NCBI RefSeq assembly: GCF_001936475.1 | Contig: NZ_MSPQ01000001.1 | Location: 558,001 to 622,000 of the forward strand | Direction: 5' to 3' | Source of the DNA: Algoriphagus marinus | Lineage (GTDB): Bacteria > Bacteroidota > Bacteroidia > Cytophagales > Cyclobacteriaceae | DNA length: 64,000 bases | Shown: positions 44,903-54,740 of the stretch, piece by piece | Layout of the letters: every line of letters begins with the position of its first letter | Numbering within the stretch: position 1 is the first letter of the stretch | Made by a program: the position numbers and the translations under genes | The notes under the pieces: generated by a model | Told to the model about the DNA's origin: nothing | Databases searched by the model: none | Seen by the model: the letters and a program-made list of their open reading frames with translations, nothing else

Positions 44903-46003
44903 TTAAAAAGGCAATTTAACTCTGCCGATGGACTCTATTCTTGCTTTTGCTGTCTCTATAGCAGCTTGTTGAGCGGGGATATTTTCTTTTTCTGATTTTG
45001 CAAAAATCGTCATACAGGTCTCATAGATTTTTTCAGTTTGTTGAAAAACTATCTCTCTGTTGTAACCTCCCAAATACTCCATTCCTACATTGATTACACC
45101 ACCTGCATTAATCAAGAAATCCGGAGCATAGACAATACCTTTCTGGATCAAAAGTTTGCCATGTTTATCCTCGTCTTTAAGTTGATTATTAGCTCCGCCT
45201 GCGATTACTGCACATTTCAATCGGTCAATGGTTTCATCGTTGATTGTTGCGCCTAAAGCATTCGGTGAGTAAATGTCCATTGGAAGGTCATAAATTACAT
45301 TTGGATCGACTGCCTGAGCTCCTGTTGCTTTGGCTACTTCCCGTAGTTTCTCCTCGAAGATATCGGTCACTATCACTTCAGCGCCTTCCTTGATTAAGTA
45401 TTCGATTAGGTACTTGCCGACTTGCCCTACTCCTTGAACGCCAATTTTTTTACCGGAAAGCGAATCAGAACCAAAAGCCTTTTTTGCGGCAGCTTTCATT
45501 CCCATGTAAACTCCAAAACCAGTTACTGGAGATGGGTCACCTGAACCACCTTTGATCTCAGGCAGTCCGGCTACGTGACGTGTCTCCATGGCAATGTACT
45601 CCATGTCGGAAGTTTTCATGTTTACATCCTCTGCGGTCACATATCTGCCACCCAGACTTTCGACAAATCTTCCGAATCGTCGCATAAATGCCTCGTTTTT
45701 AAGTTTTGGATCACCGATGATTACGGCTTTTCCACCCCCTAGATTCAAGCCTGCAAGGGCATTTTTAAAAGTCATGCCTCTGGATAGTCGGAGGACATCT
45801 GTAATTGCTTCTTGTTCCGAAGCATATGGCCACATTCTAGTACCTCCAAGAGCAGGCCCTAAAACGGTATTGTGAATTCCAATCAGTGCCTTAAGACCAG
45901 TTGCTTGATCATTACAAATGACAAGCTGCTCGTGGTCCATCTTGATGATTTGACCAAATATAGATCCCTCATTTACGGTTTCGGTCGGTTTAATCTCTAA
46001 CAT
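44903..46003 (-). CDS. ldh: Leucine dehydrogenase (Glu/Leu/Phe/Val dehydrogenase family)
   Basis: This NAD-dependent enzyme deaminates branched-chain amino acids to their keto acids. The 366-residue protein has the catalytic lysine region MTFKNALAGLNLGGGKAVI, the DVN motif (TAEDVNM), and a Rossmann fold with GVQGVGQVGKYLIEYL. The length and the GGTRMWPY segment favour leucine dehydrogenase over glutamate dehydrogenase. The gene stands alone, with its own promoter and terminator. Confidence 0.92.
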   Translation of the reverse strand: MLEIKPTETVNEGSIFGQIIKMDHEQLVICNDQATGLKALIGIHNTVLGPALGGTRMWPYASEQEAITDVLRLSRGMTFKNALAGLNLGGGKAVIIGDPKLKNEAFMRRFGRFVESLGGRYVTAEDVNMKTSDMEYIAMETRHVAGLPEIKGGSGDPSPVTGFGVYMGMKAAAKKAFGSDSLSGKKIGVQGVGQVGKYLIEYLIKEGAEVIVTDIFEEKLREVAKATGAQAVDPNVIYDLPMDIYSPNALGATINDETIDRLKCAVIAGGANNQLKDEDKHGKLLIQKGIVYAPDFLINAGGVINVGMEYLGGYNREIVFQQTEKIYETCMTIFAKSEKENIPAQQAAIETAKARIESIGRVKLPF

Positions 46004-46064
46004 GTGAACTTAGCTTTTTAGAATGTGTTATATTTGGGTTGAAACATTGGTACGAGGTCCAATA

Positions 46065-46094
46065 CAAAATTAAATACTTTTATTGGCCTTCAAA
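46065..46094 (-). promoter_or_regulatory. Bacteroidota-type promoter for leucine dehydrogenase
   Basis: On the minus strand TTTG (46094-46091) and TAATTTTG (46072-46065) are 18 bases apart, 62 bases before the ldh ATG. Both boxes match the Bacteroidota pattern. Confidence 0.65.
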
Positions 46095-46150
46095 AGATTA
46101 ATTTATCCAGTTTCCCTTAACTTATTTCTCGATTTTAAAATTTTTATTTG

Positions 46151-47941
46151 GTGAAACCACTTTGGAGACTCAATAAGTATTTCCTTAAATACAAGGGTTT
46201 TTTGCTCTTGGGAATAGTATTTACGGTGATATCAAATATTTTCGTAATTATCCCTGCCCAATTGGTTCGACTTGCCATAGATTATGTGGTTGAAAGTTTG
46301 TCCATTTATAGGCCTTTACAGCTCGGTGGAATAGGGGAAATAGCCCAGGAGAATTTTTTAAAATTTGTTTTTGTATTCGGTATTTTAATTCTGGTGATGG
46401 CATTACTGAGGGGATTTTTTCTATTTCTCATCAGGCAGACCATTATAATCATGTCTCGAAAAATCGAGTTTGACATGAAGAATGAAATCTATGCACATTA
46501 TCAAAATTTACCATTAAGCTTTTATCGAAAAAATAGTACAGGCGACTTAATGGCCAGAATCACGGAGGATGTCAGTCGGGTTCGGATGTACCTGGGGCCC
46601 GCGATCATGTATGGGTTAAATTTATTGATCCTTTTCCCATTAGTGATTTCTTATATGATCATGATCAACCCGGAGTTGACCTTGTATTCACTTCTTCCAC
46701 TTCCTGTGCTATCGCTCAGTATTTATTTTGTGAATAATATGATCAATGAGCGATCAGAAAAAATTCAGCGGAGTTTAAGCGGATTGAGCACTTTCGTTCA
46801 AGAAGCCTTTTCTGGAATACGAGTCTTAAAAGCTTTCGTCAGAGAGAAGGATAGTGCAAATGATTTTGCAAAAGCAAGTGAAGACTATAAGCTAAAATCC
46901 ATTCGATTGACTCGGGTAAATGCTCTTTTCTTCCCTCTTATTATGGCCTTGGTAGGGATTTCCACCATTATCACAGTATATGTAGGAGGTTTACAGGTGA
47001 TTAACGGAGAGATTGGATATGGGGTAATTGCAGAGTTTATCTTATATGTAAACATGCTAACTTGGCCGGTGACATCACTCGGCTGGATTACCAGTATTAT
47101 TCAGCGTGCGGCAGCATCTCAAACGAGGATCAATGAATTTCTTGATATTAAAAATGATATTGTCAGTTCGGAAAACCTCCTAAAGGATATTCAAGGTTCG
47201 ATTGAAGTGACCGACTTATCTTTTATTTATCCGGATTCAGGTATCAAGGCTTTGGATCACATCAATTTTAAAATTAGCGAAGGACAGACTTTGGGGATTA
47301 TAGGAACTACGGGTTCTGGAAAATCGACTGTGGCTAATTTGTTGATGCGGATGTATGATCCCTCAAATGGAAATATTAAGATCGATGGAATCCCAATTCA
47401 GTCTTATGACATTTCTGATCTTCGCCGACAAATTGGATATGTGCCTCAGGATGTATTCCTGTTTTCTGATACGATTGCCAATAACATTGCTTTTGGTATA
47501 GATACTCCTGATGAGAAAATAATTTTTCAAGCAGCAAAAGATGCTGATGTCTATCAAAATATTCTTGACTTTCCTAAAGGGTTTGACACCATGCTTGGGG
47601 AGCGAGGAATAACTTTGTCTGGAGGTCAAAAGCAGCGGGTCTCCATCGCAAGAGCTATCGCAAAAGCTCCAAAAATCCTTATTTTAGACGATTGCCTTTC
47701 GGCTGTAGATACTAAAACTGAAAATGTCATACTTTCAGCATTGAAGAAAATCATGCAGGACAGAACTTCAATTATTATTTCTCACCGGGTTTCTTCCGCA
47801 AAATTGGCTGATCAAATTATCGTTTTGGATGATGGGAAAATAGTGGAAAGTGGTAATCATGAATCCCTTATGGCTCAAAAAGGAGTTTATGCAGAACTGT
47901 ATGAGAAACAGACTCAAGCTAGTGAATCGATCGAAAATTAA
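46151..47941 (+). CDS. ABC exporter half-transporter (MsbA/MdlA-like)
   Basis: A 596-residue fused membrane/ATPase half-transporter that should work as a dimer. Six membrane segments lie in residues 1-310, followed by an ATPase domain with Walker A GTTGSGKST near 385, Q-loop PQDVFLF, signature LSGGQ and H-loop ISHR. Walker B is LILDDCLSAVD: the catalytic glutamate after the aspartate is replaced by Asp, as in one half of heterodimeric exporters with one weakened site. The start is probably the GTG at 46151 (MKPLWRLNKYF) rather than the TTG before it. No partner gene is adjacent. Confidence 0.9.
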   Translation: MKPLWRLNKYFLKYKGFLLLGIVFTVISNIFVIIPAQLVRLAIDYVVESLSIYRPLQLGGIGEIAQENFLKFVFVFGILILVMALLRGFFLFLIRQTIIIMSRKIEFDMKNEIYAHYQNLPLSFYRKNSTGDLMARITEDVSRVRMYLGPAIMYGLNLLILFPLVISYMIMINPELTLYSLLPLPVLSLSIYFVNNMINERSEKIQRSLSGLSTFVQEAFSGIRVLKAFVREKDSANDFAKASEDYKLKSIRLTRVNALFFPLIMALVGISTIITVYVGGLQVINGEIGYGVIAEFILYVNMLTWPVTSLGWITSIIQRAAASQTRINEFLDIKNDIVSSENLLKDIQGSIEVTDLSFIYPDSGIKALDHINFKISEGQTLGIIGTTGSGKSTVANLLMRMYDPSNGNIKIDGIPIQSYDISDLRRQIGYVPQDVFLFSDTIANNIAFGIDTPDEKIIFQAAKDADVYQNILDFPKGFDTMLGERGITLSGGQKQRVSIARAIAKAPKILILDDCLSAVDTKTENVILSALKKIMQDRTSIIISHRVSSAKLADQIIVLDDGKIVESGNHESLMAQKGVYAELYEKQTQASESIEN

Positions 47942-48010
47942 AAGAACTTATATCGGGATAATTCTTTGTTGATTATTGCTAAATTGAAGTCTGACCAAAA
48001 AAAATGAATC

Positions 48011-48328
48011 ATGGAAGAGCACCAATCAAAAACAAAAGACATCGAAAAAGTTCTCCAAGAGATTGGTGACAAAATAGAAGAATTGGTAAAGAAGGGTGCC
48101 GATGCAGGCATGGATGTAAAGGAGGAAATAGAAAAGAAAATTCAGGAACTCAAGGAAAACAAGACAACACTCGAAGCAGAGTTAAAAAAAGGAAAGGATT
48201 TGCTAGAGCGGGAGTTTAACGAGCGAAAGGAAGATATTGAACCAAAATTAAAGGAGTCCAAAGGCTTTTTATTAGAGGGCTTCAAACAATTCGGCTTGGC
48301 AATAAAAGCCCTTTTTGGAAAGAAATAA
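48011..48328 (+). CDS. Small coiled-coil protein of unknown function
   Basis: A 105-residue, highly charged protein (rich in E and K) that is helical throughout, with heptad spacing typical of a coiled coil. It has no signal peptide or membrane segment; the end, FKQFGLAIKALFGKK, is amphipathic and could touch the membrane. I do not recognise a family. It lies 70 bases after the exporter gene and ends at a bidirectional terminator, so it may share the exporter transcript. Confidence 0.72.
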   Translation: MEEHQSKTKDIEKVLQEIGDKIEELVKKGADAGMDVKEEIEKKIQELKENKTTLEAELKKGKDLLEREFNERKEDIEPKLKESKGFLLEGFKQFGLAIKALFGKK

Positions 48329-48363
48329 GAATCTAAAATTGTGTTAGAATTTCTCAATTAATG

Positions 48364-48399
48364 AAAAAAAAACCGAAGCATTAGCTTCGGTTTTTTTTT
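48364..48399. terminator. Bidirectional terminator between the coiled-coil gene and the SurA-like gene
   Basis: A perfect 16-base stem (48364-48379 and 48384-48399; core ACCGAAGC/GCTTCGGT) with a 4-base loop and A/T runs on each side. It lies between convergent genes; the right edge overlaps the surA-like stop. Confidence 0.9.
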
Positions 48400-49762
48400 A
48401 CTTTCCAGACAAGACATTGCAACGATCATATACTGGATCAAGGTCTATAAATATGTCTTCTTTAGCTGTGATAAACCATTTGCTCAAGAGCTCATCTTCT
48501 TTTCTACGAAGTGTTGCAGCCTTTAGCTTTTCATAGTCATCTTCCAAATTTGCGCGATGTGCTGGATATTTTGCTTTGTAATACAAGATTCTAAGCTTTG
48601 TGCCTTCTCGGGGATCTTCATACTGAATAGGCTTGGTGATTGCTCCAACTTCCATACTATCCAGCGTAAAGTATAAAACAGGATCTTCGAGTGTTCTAAG
48701 GGTCAGACGATTTGAGTTATTGGCAGGATCTGTGAAATATCCACCATTATCGGATGTTGCTCTATCGTCAGAATATTCCTTTGCTGCATTAGCAAACTCA
48801 ATTCTACCGGCTTGAATTTCTATTTTCAAGCTATCCAAAAAGCGCTCGGATTTTTGGATGTCCTCAGCTGTAGGCTTTGGGATTCTAAGAATATGTCTGG
48901 TGTTGAAGGTTCCATTTTTCACCTCCAAAAGCTGGATCAAATGCACTCCAAAATCTGTCTCAACCGGATCACTCAACTCGCCCGGCTTCAATGCAAGGGC
49001 AGTAGACTCAAATTCCGGAGCAAGTTCACCTCTCCTGAAAAATCCAAGGTCTCCTCCTTGTGCTCCTGATCCCGGATCTTCTGAGTATTGTCGAGCTAGC
49101 GTGGCAAAGTCTGCCTTTCCTGTGCCGATGTCATTTTTAAATTGTCGCAGTTGTTCAAAGATCTCCTCTTTTGTTCTAGGGTTAACTTCCGGCTTTTTTA
49201 CGATTTGGCCAACTGTTACTTCAGCAGAGAAGAAAGGCAATGAATCATTTGGAATGCTATTATAAAAAGCTCTTACCTCGGCTGGCGAGACTGTAAGGCC
49301 TTCAGTGATTTTGCTTCTCATCCGTTGTACGATGAGTTGCTCTCGGATCACTTCTTCAATTTCGTTTTTCAGCTGATCTGAAGTTTTGCCGTAGGCTTGA
49401 ATTAAAGTGGCTTCGTCCCCGCCAAACTGCTGCATTACCATATTGAAGCGGGAATCAGTTTGAAGCATTACTTCTGCGTCTGTTACCAATACAGAATCAA
49501 TTTCTGCTTTAGCCACCATCAATTTATTGATCATTAGTGATTCAAAGACTTCGCAGCGTGTTGGAGGTTCTAATCCTTGCTGTACCTGGGCAACTGCTTC
49601 GATGTAAGTTTTTTGTACGTCTGATTCCAGTAGAATGTAGTTGTCTACCTTTGCTACAATCTTGTCCAGAACTTGACCTGTAGTGGTTGTAGCTTGACCA
49701 AAAGCGGATGTAGCCAATAGTGTAGCCAGAAATGAAAACGTAAGTCGGTTGAGTAATTTCAT
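48398..49762 (-). CDS. SurA-like periplasmic peptidyl-prolyl isomerase (two PpiC domains)
   Basis: A 454-residue periplasmic chaperone for outer-membrane proteins. It has a signal peptide (about 1-23, ending AFGQ), a SurA N-terminal chaperone region (about 25-170) with the segment DKIVAKVDNYILLESDVQ, a parvulin domain (about 175-285: YSEDPGSGAQGGDLGFFRRGELAPEFE), and a second, weaker one (about 290-400). Ordering and length match SurA. The gene follows the 667-residue relative on the same strand after 54 bases. Confidence 0.92.
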   Translation of the reverse strand: MKLLNRLTFSFLATLLATSAFGQATTTTGQVLDKIVAKVDNYILLESDVQKTYIEAVAQVQQGLEPPTRCEVFESLMINKLMVAKAEIDSVLVTDAEVMLQTDSRFNMVMQQFGGDEATLIQAYGKTSDQLKNEIEEVIREQLIVQRMRSKITEGLTVSPAEVRAFYNSIPNDSLPFFSAEVTVGQIVKKPEVNPRTKEEIFEQLRQFKNDIGTGKADFATLARQYSEDPGSGAQGGDLGFFRRGELAPEFESTALALKPGELSDPVETDFGVHLIQLLEVKNGTFNTRHILRIPKPTAEDIQKSERFLDSLKIEIQAGRIEFANAAKEYSDDRATSDNGGYFTDPANNSNRLTLRTLEDPVLYFTLDSMEVGAITKPIQYEDPREGTKLRILYYKAKYPAHRANLEDDYEKLKAATLRRKEDELLSKWFITAKEDIFIDLDPVYDRCNVLSGK

Positions 49763-49816
49763 GTTTGTTTTTCCTTCGGGGAGTTCGATTCCAAGGAACT
49801 TCCTTTGGTTATAATT

Positions 49817-51820
49817 TTACTGATTTAGCGAAATGAAGGCTTCTTCTTTCGCCTTATTATTGATTTGTACAGGATACTTCTTTCGGAGTTCAGAGACTAG
49901 TTCTTTTTCAAGCGACTCCTGAAAATCCCGAATGACTAATCCCCTTGTTTCTTCAAATTCTTTTGGTCCTGCAGGAATTTTATCCCCTAGCAAGATCAGA
50001 TGTAGGTGACCGTTTGCTTCGATTTCCTGATAGGGAAGATCCAAATTTGCTTTTGATAAGACTGGGTCTGTCTCATAGGGTAGTAAACCCGACTCTGTTT
50101 GGTATGCCAAGGGACTATTTTCCCCGTAATACGATTCAAAACTGTTTACCAATTCCGGTGTAAGCGCTTTGTTAGCTAATAGTTCTTTAGCCTTTTCACT
50201 TTTTGTAAGATCCAACACCTTTACGATGTAGGCATTTACACGGTTTGGCCATTGGTACTTTTCAATATTTCTTTGAAAATAAGCTTTCTGTGCAACTGAA
50301 TCCTCAATACCTTTTTGCCAAACTTCTTTATTCATCAAAGAAAAAAGAAGAATTCCATCTCGGTACTCTTTCAAGAGCATTTGATAGTCCTTATTATTGG
50401 TTAAAAGATCTTTTTCTTCAGCTTCATTGAGACTTTTTGCCACAAACCTGTCGTACCAAAAGTCAAATGATTTCTGATTCGTTTTGATAGCTAGCTCTTC
50501 CTGATCTAAGAAATCCAACAGGTCTGATGCCGTTTGACTTTTATTTCCAATTTTGAATAGGTCTTTGGAGGTTTCTCCATTGGTTTCTATGTAATTCCTG
50601 AATTCTGATTTGGACAGCTCGTTTAACTCACTTCTTAAGCTTGAGACATTTGTATCATTTTCCTCAAAATTATATCGGGATTTCTGAATGGCCATCACTT
50701 GAGATTTGATCATTGTGGATCTTGAGTCTCTCAAGATTCTGGATCTGATATTGTCTTCAAGGCTTTCAAAGGATTCAAGGGGCTTCTTTTCTTCCAGTCT
50801 TAGGATATGATACCCATATTGGGTACGAATAGGAGGTGAAACTTCCCCGGGTTCTGTGAGCATAAATGCTGCCATCTCAAATTCAGGAATCATAGATCCT
50901 ACTGAAAACCAAGGGAGTAAGCCTCCTTTTTCGCGTGAGGAAGGATCTTCTGAATAATTTCTAACAATACCTTCCCATGTGGTAGATTCTTTTTGAATCT
51001 CAGTGTAAATGTCGTTGACTTTCCGCTTTGCCAGATCTTCACCATTTGGATTATTGGAATCAATTCGGACTAAAATATGAGACACCTGAACTTGACCGGG
51101 ATTGGGCTGACGATCCTGAACTGCAATGATATGGTAACCAAAATTGGTAAGGACTGGATTTGAGACTTCTCCAGGCTTCATGTTATACGCTGCATCCTCG
51201 AAAGGCTGAACCATTTGTAAAGCAGTAAAATAGCCTAAATCACCTTTATTTTGCTTTGCAGATGGATCGTCTGAATATTCCAAGGCCAGTTCGTTGAAAT
51301 TCCCCCCATTCTCCACCTCATTTTTTACCTTCAAAGCCATTTTCAAGACTATAAGACTATCTTCTTTTGAAGGGGTTGGAGGGAATTGAATTAGAATATG
51401 GCTAGCCCGAATGACTTCTTGCATTCTGGAATATGCTTTGCGAAGTTCCCCCTCTTCTAGGGAATTTTTGATCAGGAAGGGTGCTCTTAAATTTTCTTTA
51501 AAGGATTCAAATTCCCTCAAAAACTCTTCCGTCTGATCGAGACCTTGGGCTTCCGCTTCCCTTACTTTTAATTTGTAATTGATGAAAAGATCCAAGTTTT
51601 CATTAAACTCTTCACGTGAAATTCCACTTGAAACGGTCTCTGATGGTCCTTGTCCCTTGGATATCAAGTAGATTAATTCATCCTTGTCTATACTCTTACC
51701 ACCTATGGTGAGCAGAGCTTCCTGTTGTGAGGTGGATTGTGGCTCAGTGCTTCCCTGTAAAGAGAGCCCCAAAGTCAATATCAGGGAAAGTATATATGCC
51801 GAAGTCGTTCGGTGTTTCAT
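49817..51820 (-). CDS. Large parvulin-type peptidyl-prolyl isomerase
   Basis: A 667-residue exported folding factor. After a signal peptide (about 1-24) comes a SurA-like helical region, then two parvulin domains (about 140-235 and 245-355), each opening with (A/V)SHILI/V and containing YSDDPSAKQNKGDLGYF or YSEDPSSREKGGLLPWF. The C-terminal 300 residues are helical and unmatched by anything I recognise. It pairs with the smaller SurA-like gene and probably serves outer-membrane or type IX secretion cargo, which is inference. Confidence 0.9.
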   Translation of the reverse strand: MKHRTTSAYILSLILTLGLSLQGSTEPQSTSQQEALLTIGGKSIDKDELIYLISKGQGPSETVSSGISREEFNENLDLFINYKLKVREAEAQGLDQTEEFLREFESFKENLRAPFLIKNSLEEGELRKAYSRMQEVIRASHILIQFPPTPSKEDSLIVLKMALKVKNEVENGGNFNELALEYSDDPSAKQNKGDLGYFTALQMVQPFEDAAYNMKPGEVSNPVLTNFGYHIIAVQDRQPNPGQVQVSHILVRIDSNNPNGEDLAKRKVNDIYTEIQKESTTWEGIVRNYSEDPSSREKGGLLPWFSVGSMIPEFEMAAFMLTEPGEVSPPIRTQYGYHILRLEEKKPLESFESLEDNIRSRILRDSRSTMIKSQVMAIQKSRYNFEENDTNVSSLRSELNELSKSEFRNYIETNGETSKDLFKIGNKSQTASDLLDFLDQEELAIKTNQKSFDFWYDRFVAKSLNEAEEKDLLTNNKDYQMLLKEYRDGILLFSLMNKEVWQKGIEDSVAQKAYFQRNIEKYQWPNRVNAYIVKVLDLTKSEKAKELLANKALTPELVNSFESYYGENSPLAYQTESGLLPYETDPVLSKANLDLPYQEIEANGHLHLILLGDKIPAGPKEFEETRGLVIRDFQESLEKELVSELRKKYPVQINNKAKEEAFISLNQ

Positions 51821-51908
51821 GGATTTGATTCCTGCTAAGCGAATGCAATTTTACAAATTTATTAGGATTTAAAGTCAAATACCCCGAATACTAAGCATTT
51901 AACAAGAA

Positions 51909-52322
51909 TTAGGAGTGAAACCATTTGATCAGTCTACAGGTGTTGGTTCCTTTGTTTGATTCAAATTCAATTTCATCCATAATCTTTTTAACCAAAATGA
52001 TGCCTAAACCACCTTTTCGCTTTTCTCCTTTCACTTTAATTAGGTTAGGGACTTCATAATCCAAGAGATTAAAAGCTATTCCTTGATCTTTTATTTCAAA
52101 AATAAGTTTATTCTCAGACTCTTTTACCTCCAGATCAATATGATCTGCTGCGTTACATTGATGAGAATGGATGATTAGATTAGCACACACCTCTTCTACC
52201 GCAAGAGTAATTTGCAGCTTCTCACTTTCGGAAAGCATTGGCATGGTTAAGGTGTTTCGGAGAAACTCCCTAAGCTCTGAAAGTGCGGTTGTCTGACAAT
52301 ATATGGTGATCCGATGCTCCAT
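51909..52322 (-). CDS. RsbW-like anti-sigma factor/serine kinase (HATPase)
   Basis: A 137-residue GHKL-type ATPase. The N box reads AVEEVCANLIIHSHQ (about residues 46-60), the G1 box is EIKDQGIAFN and the G2 box GGLGIILVKKIMDEI. Such proteins phosphorylate a STAS partner and release a third factor. It overlaps nothing but starts 1 base after the STAS gene, so the two are coupled. No sigma factor gene lies near, so its ultimate target is unknown. Confidence 0.9.
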   Translation of the reverse strand: MEHRITIYCQTTALSELREFLRNTLTMPMLSESEKLQITLAVEEVCANLIIHSHQCNAADHIDLEVKESENKLIFEIKDQGIAFNLLDYEVPNLIKVKGEKRKGGLGIILVKKIMDEIEFESNKGTNTCRLIKWFHS

Positions 52323-52323
52323 T

Positions 52324-52656
52324 TTAAGAATTAAAGGCAGCTTCCTTAGTTGGGTAAATATTCATCAATTGGTGTAAACCTAATATTTTGAATACCTCGA
52401 GAACTCCTTCAGGGAGCCCGAAAATTTTAAAGTCCACATTTTTTTCTTCGAAATCTTCCAAATAGGACATAAATACTCCCAGTCCTGCTGATGAAATGTA
52501 TTCTAACTTTTGACCGTCAACAACAATAGATTTACTACCATCTCCAATTAATTTTTGAATCGCTTCGTCAATCATAACCGAATTACTAGCATCCACTTCT
52601 CCTTCAAGTGCTAAGATGTGGCTTCCATTTTCACTGGTATTTGTAATAGTTAGCAT
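52324..52656 (-). CDS. STAS-domain anti-anti-sigma factor (RsbV/SpoIIAA-like)
   Basis: A 110-residue single STAS domain. The phosphorylatable serine lies in DGQKLEYISSAGLGVFM, in the usual SSAGL context, and the N-terminal LALEGEVDASN stretch is the standard first strand-helix unit. It would be phosphorylated by the RsbW-like kinase next door and dephosphorylated by the PP2C phosphatase just upstream. The gap to the phosphatase gene is 23 bases. Confidence 0.92.
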   Translation of the reverse strand: MLTITNTSENGSHILALEGEVDASNSVMIDEAIQKLIGDGSKSIVVDGQKLEYISSAGLGVFMSYLEDFEEKNVDFKIFGLPEGVLEVFKILGLHQLMNIYPTKEAAFNS

Positions 52657-52679
52657 TTTAATATTTCTAGTTTACTTTA

Positions 52680-54740
52680 TTAATTGAACTTGGCTACTAC
52701 TAGCGAGTAATCGTCGTCAATCTTTATATCCCCTCCAACAAAGCTATGAAGAGAGTCTATGATTTTTGATTGGATTTCTATAGGGCTAAGTTCGTGATAG
52801 ACTTCGAGCAACGTCCTCAATCGTTCGAACCCGAATTGTTGAGATTTTTGATTTTTTGCCTCAACTATTCCGTCTGTAAATAAAACCAAGACGTCTCCGG
52901 AATGGTAAGTAAATGTTTTTTGCTCAACGTGTTTCTCGTACTGTATGTTTCTTAAAATTCCTAATCCCAACCCATCTATTCCTAAATAATCGGATTTGTT
53001 GGATTGGGACTGGTAATAAAGTGAAGGAACGTGACCTGCTCGAGCATGACTTATAGTTTTATTACTAGTATCGATCAAGAAAATTGAAGAAGTGATGAAA
53101 TGGTTTCTTTCCAAGCATTTGCCCAATGCTGCATTGGCTTTTATGAAAAATTCCGCAGGACCCAAGTTCAATTGAATCAGACTTTGAAATATTCCTTTCA
53201 TCTGGGACATGTGAAATGCTGCAGAGGTACCTTTGCCCGAAACATCACCGATGATTAATACAAAACGATCTTCACTCAGCTTATAAGTATCATAATAATC
53301 ACCACCCACCTCATCGGCTGCATTGGAATACGCACAAAGGTCAAAAGCAGAATTGTGATCCAAGGTAGTCGGAAGAAGTGCTTTCTGAACACGCTGTGCA
53401 ATTTTTAACTCTTCTTGATACCGCTCATTCAATATCGCCTGATTGAGAAGTCGATGATTCTCGACTGAAATACAGGCTTGACTAACGAACGTGCTGACGA
53501 TATTCATCATCTCTTTGTTAAAGCCATCTTTGACTTCTTTACATAAAACCATTCTTCCAATCGGTACTTTATTGATGATCAAGGGTACCAATAACACCGA
53601 TTCGAATTTTGGATGATCTAGTCTAATCGCTAGTGGGCTCAAGTTTTCTGGTCGATTTTCTGAGATCCATTCTTTTGCAACCTTTGATTCTTCTATTAGA
53701 TCGGATAGTTCTTTTCGAGTTTCTGAATCCAGAAATTGCTCTATCAAAAACCCTTCAGGATAGTCATTTCTTCCCATCTCTACCCAAGCCCCATCAGAGT
53801 ATGTTGCACTCATACAAGAGTCCATCAAAATATCCAAAACCTGCTCTTCATTCTCTTCTGGCTTGATGGATTGGCTCAATCTCTGAAAGCTAATCGCTTC
53901 TGTAAGTTTTTGTTCAAAAACAGAAGAGGTAGGTAAATTGAAGAGAGTTACCAAAAAACTGAAAAGGGCATAGGAGAAAATAAAGCCAAATAAACTAATC
54001 AGAAATAGGTTGTCTGTTAAATTAACCGGGTAGATAACTTGGTCTGTATATCCTTGCATCTGCACAAAAAGGAATGTGCACGAAAGCAATATGATAGACA
54101 GAAAAAGTAAAGATTTCCATTTCTCTTTAAAAGTGAGGTAGGGGATCCACTTAAGATTACCCGAGAGTACAATCCCCAAGCCAACCAAAAGCACTAACCC
54201 AAATAAAAAGCTATAGTCAAGGGTATTTTGATTAAAGAAAATGAAAAACATCGCAAGTAACATCGCAAACTCATAAGCCTGCCATTGCTTTACCACTCGC
54301 TTACTCCTTTGATAAAGTATCAAGTGCTTCCAAAGTAAGGCGGAAGAAATCAGGAATACCGAGGTAAGTGCAAAATTGATATGATAAAAAAGATTTCTCA
54401 GGAAGGGTTCCTGCGAAAGCCTACTCTCGCTGATAGATCCATAGAATAGGAAGATTAAAGCTGAAACTCCTACTGCAAAAATACCGGTGGAGGCCGCTCT
54501 CCAAATTAAATTAATGAATTCATTTTTGGCATTTTTGGAAATAGAATAAGAGTAAAATAAATAGACCATTAGAAAAAAGAGAATTTCCAGAATCCAAGTG
54601 AATTCGATGGCAATTCCTGAATCCATCTCATTTAGTATTCCAAAAAGTCTCACTAAATCAACGAAAAGCAGCGCTAACCAAACCAAAATGGCAAGTAGCA
54701 TACTGAGTTTTCCGATGTTGAATTGTGGTAGTTTGATCAT
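52680..54740 (-). CDS. Membrane-bound PP2C phosphatase with GAF domain (RsbU/SpoIIE-like)
   Basis: A 686-residue sensor phosphatase. The first 270 residues hold about eight membrane segments, followed by a GAF-like sensing region (about 290-425), a short coiled-coil linker (YQEELKIAQRVQKALLP) and a SpoIIE-type PP2C domain (about 465-685) with EVGGDYYD and GDVSGKG carrying metal-binding aspartates and VLFTDGIVEA at the end. It would activate the STAS protein by removing phosphate in response to an envelope or small-molecule signal. It leads the three-gene module. Confidence 0.92.
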   Translation of the reverse strand: MIKLPQFNIGKLSMLLAILVWLALLFVDLVRLFGILNEMDSGIAIEFTWILEILFFLMVYLFYSYSISKNAKNEFINLIWRAASTGIFAVGVSALIFLFYGSISESRLSQEPFLRNLFYHINFALTSVFLISSALLWKHLILYQRSKRVVKQWQAYEFAMLLAMFFIFFNQNTLDYSFLFGLVLLVGLGIVLSGNLKWIPYLTFKEKWKSLLFLSIILLSCTFLFVQMQGYTDQVIYPVNLTDNLFLISLFGFIFSYALFSFLVTLFNLPTSSVFEQKLTEAISFQRLSQSIKPEENEEQVLDILMDSCMSATYSDGAWVEMGRNDYPEGFLIEQFLDSETRKELSDLIEESKVAKEWISENRPENLSPLAIRLDHPKFESVLLVPLIINKVPIGRMVLCKEVKDGFNKEMMNIVSTFVSQACISVENHRLLNQAILNERYQEELKIAQRVQKALLPTTLDHNSAFDLCAYSNAADEVGGDYYDTYKLSEDRFVLIIGDVSGKGTSAAFHMSQMKGIFQSLIQLNLGPAEFFIKANAALGKCLERNHFITSSIFLIDTSNKTISHARAGHVPSLYYQSQSNKSDYLGIDGLGLGILRNIQYEKHVEQKTFTYHSGDVLVLFTDGIVEAKNQKSQQFGFERLRTLLEVYHELSPIEIQSKIIDSLHSFVGGDIKIDDDYSLVVAKFN

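Noticed and set aside
46029..46036. Plus-strand TATATTTG as a promoter for the ABC exporter
   Set aside because: It has no -33 partner and lies about 115 bases before the start; not enough to call.
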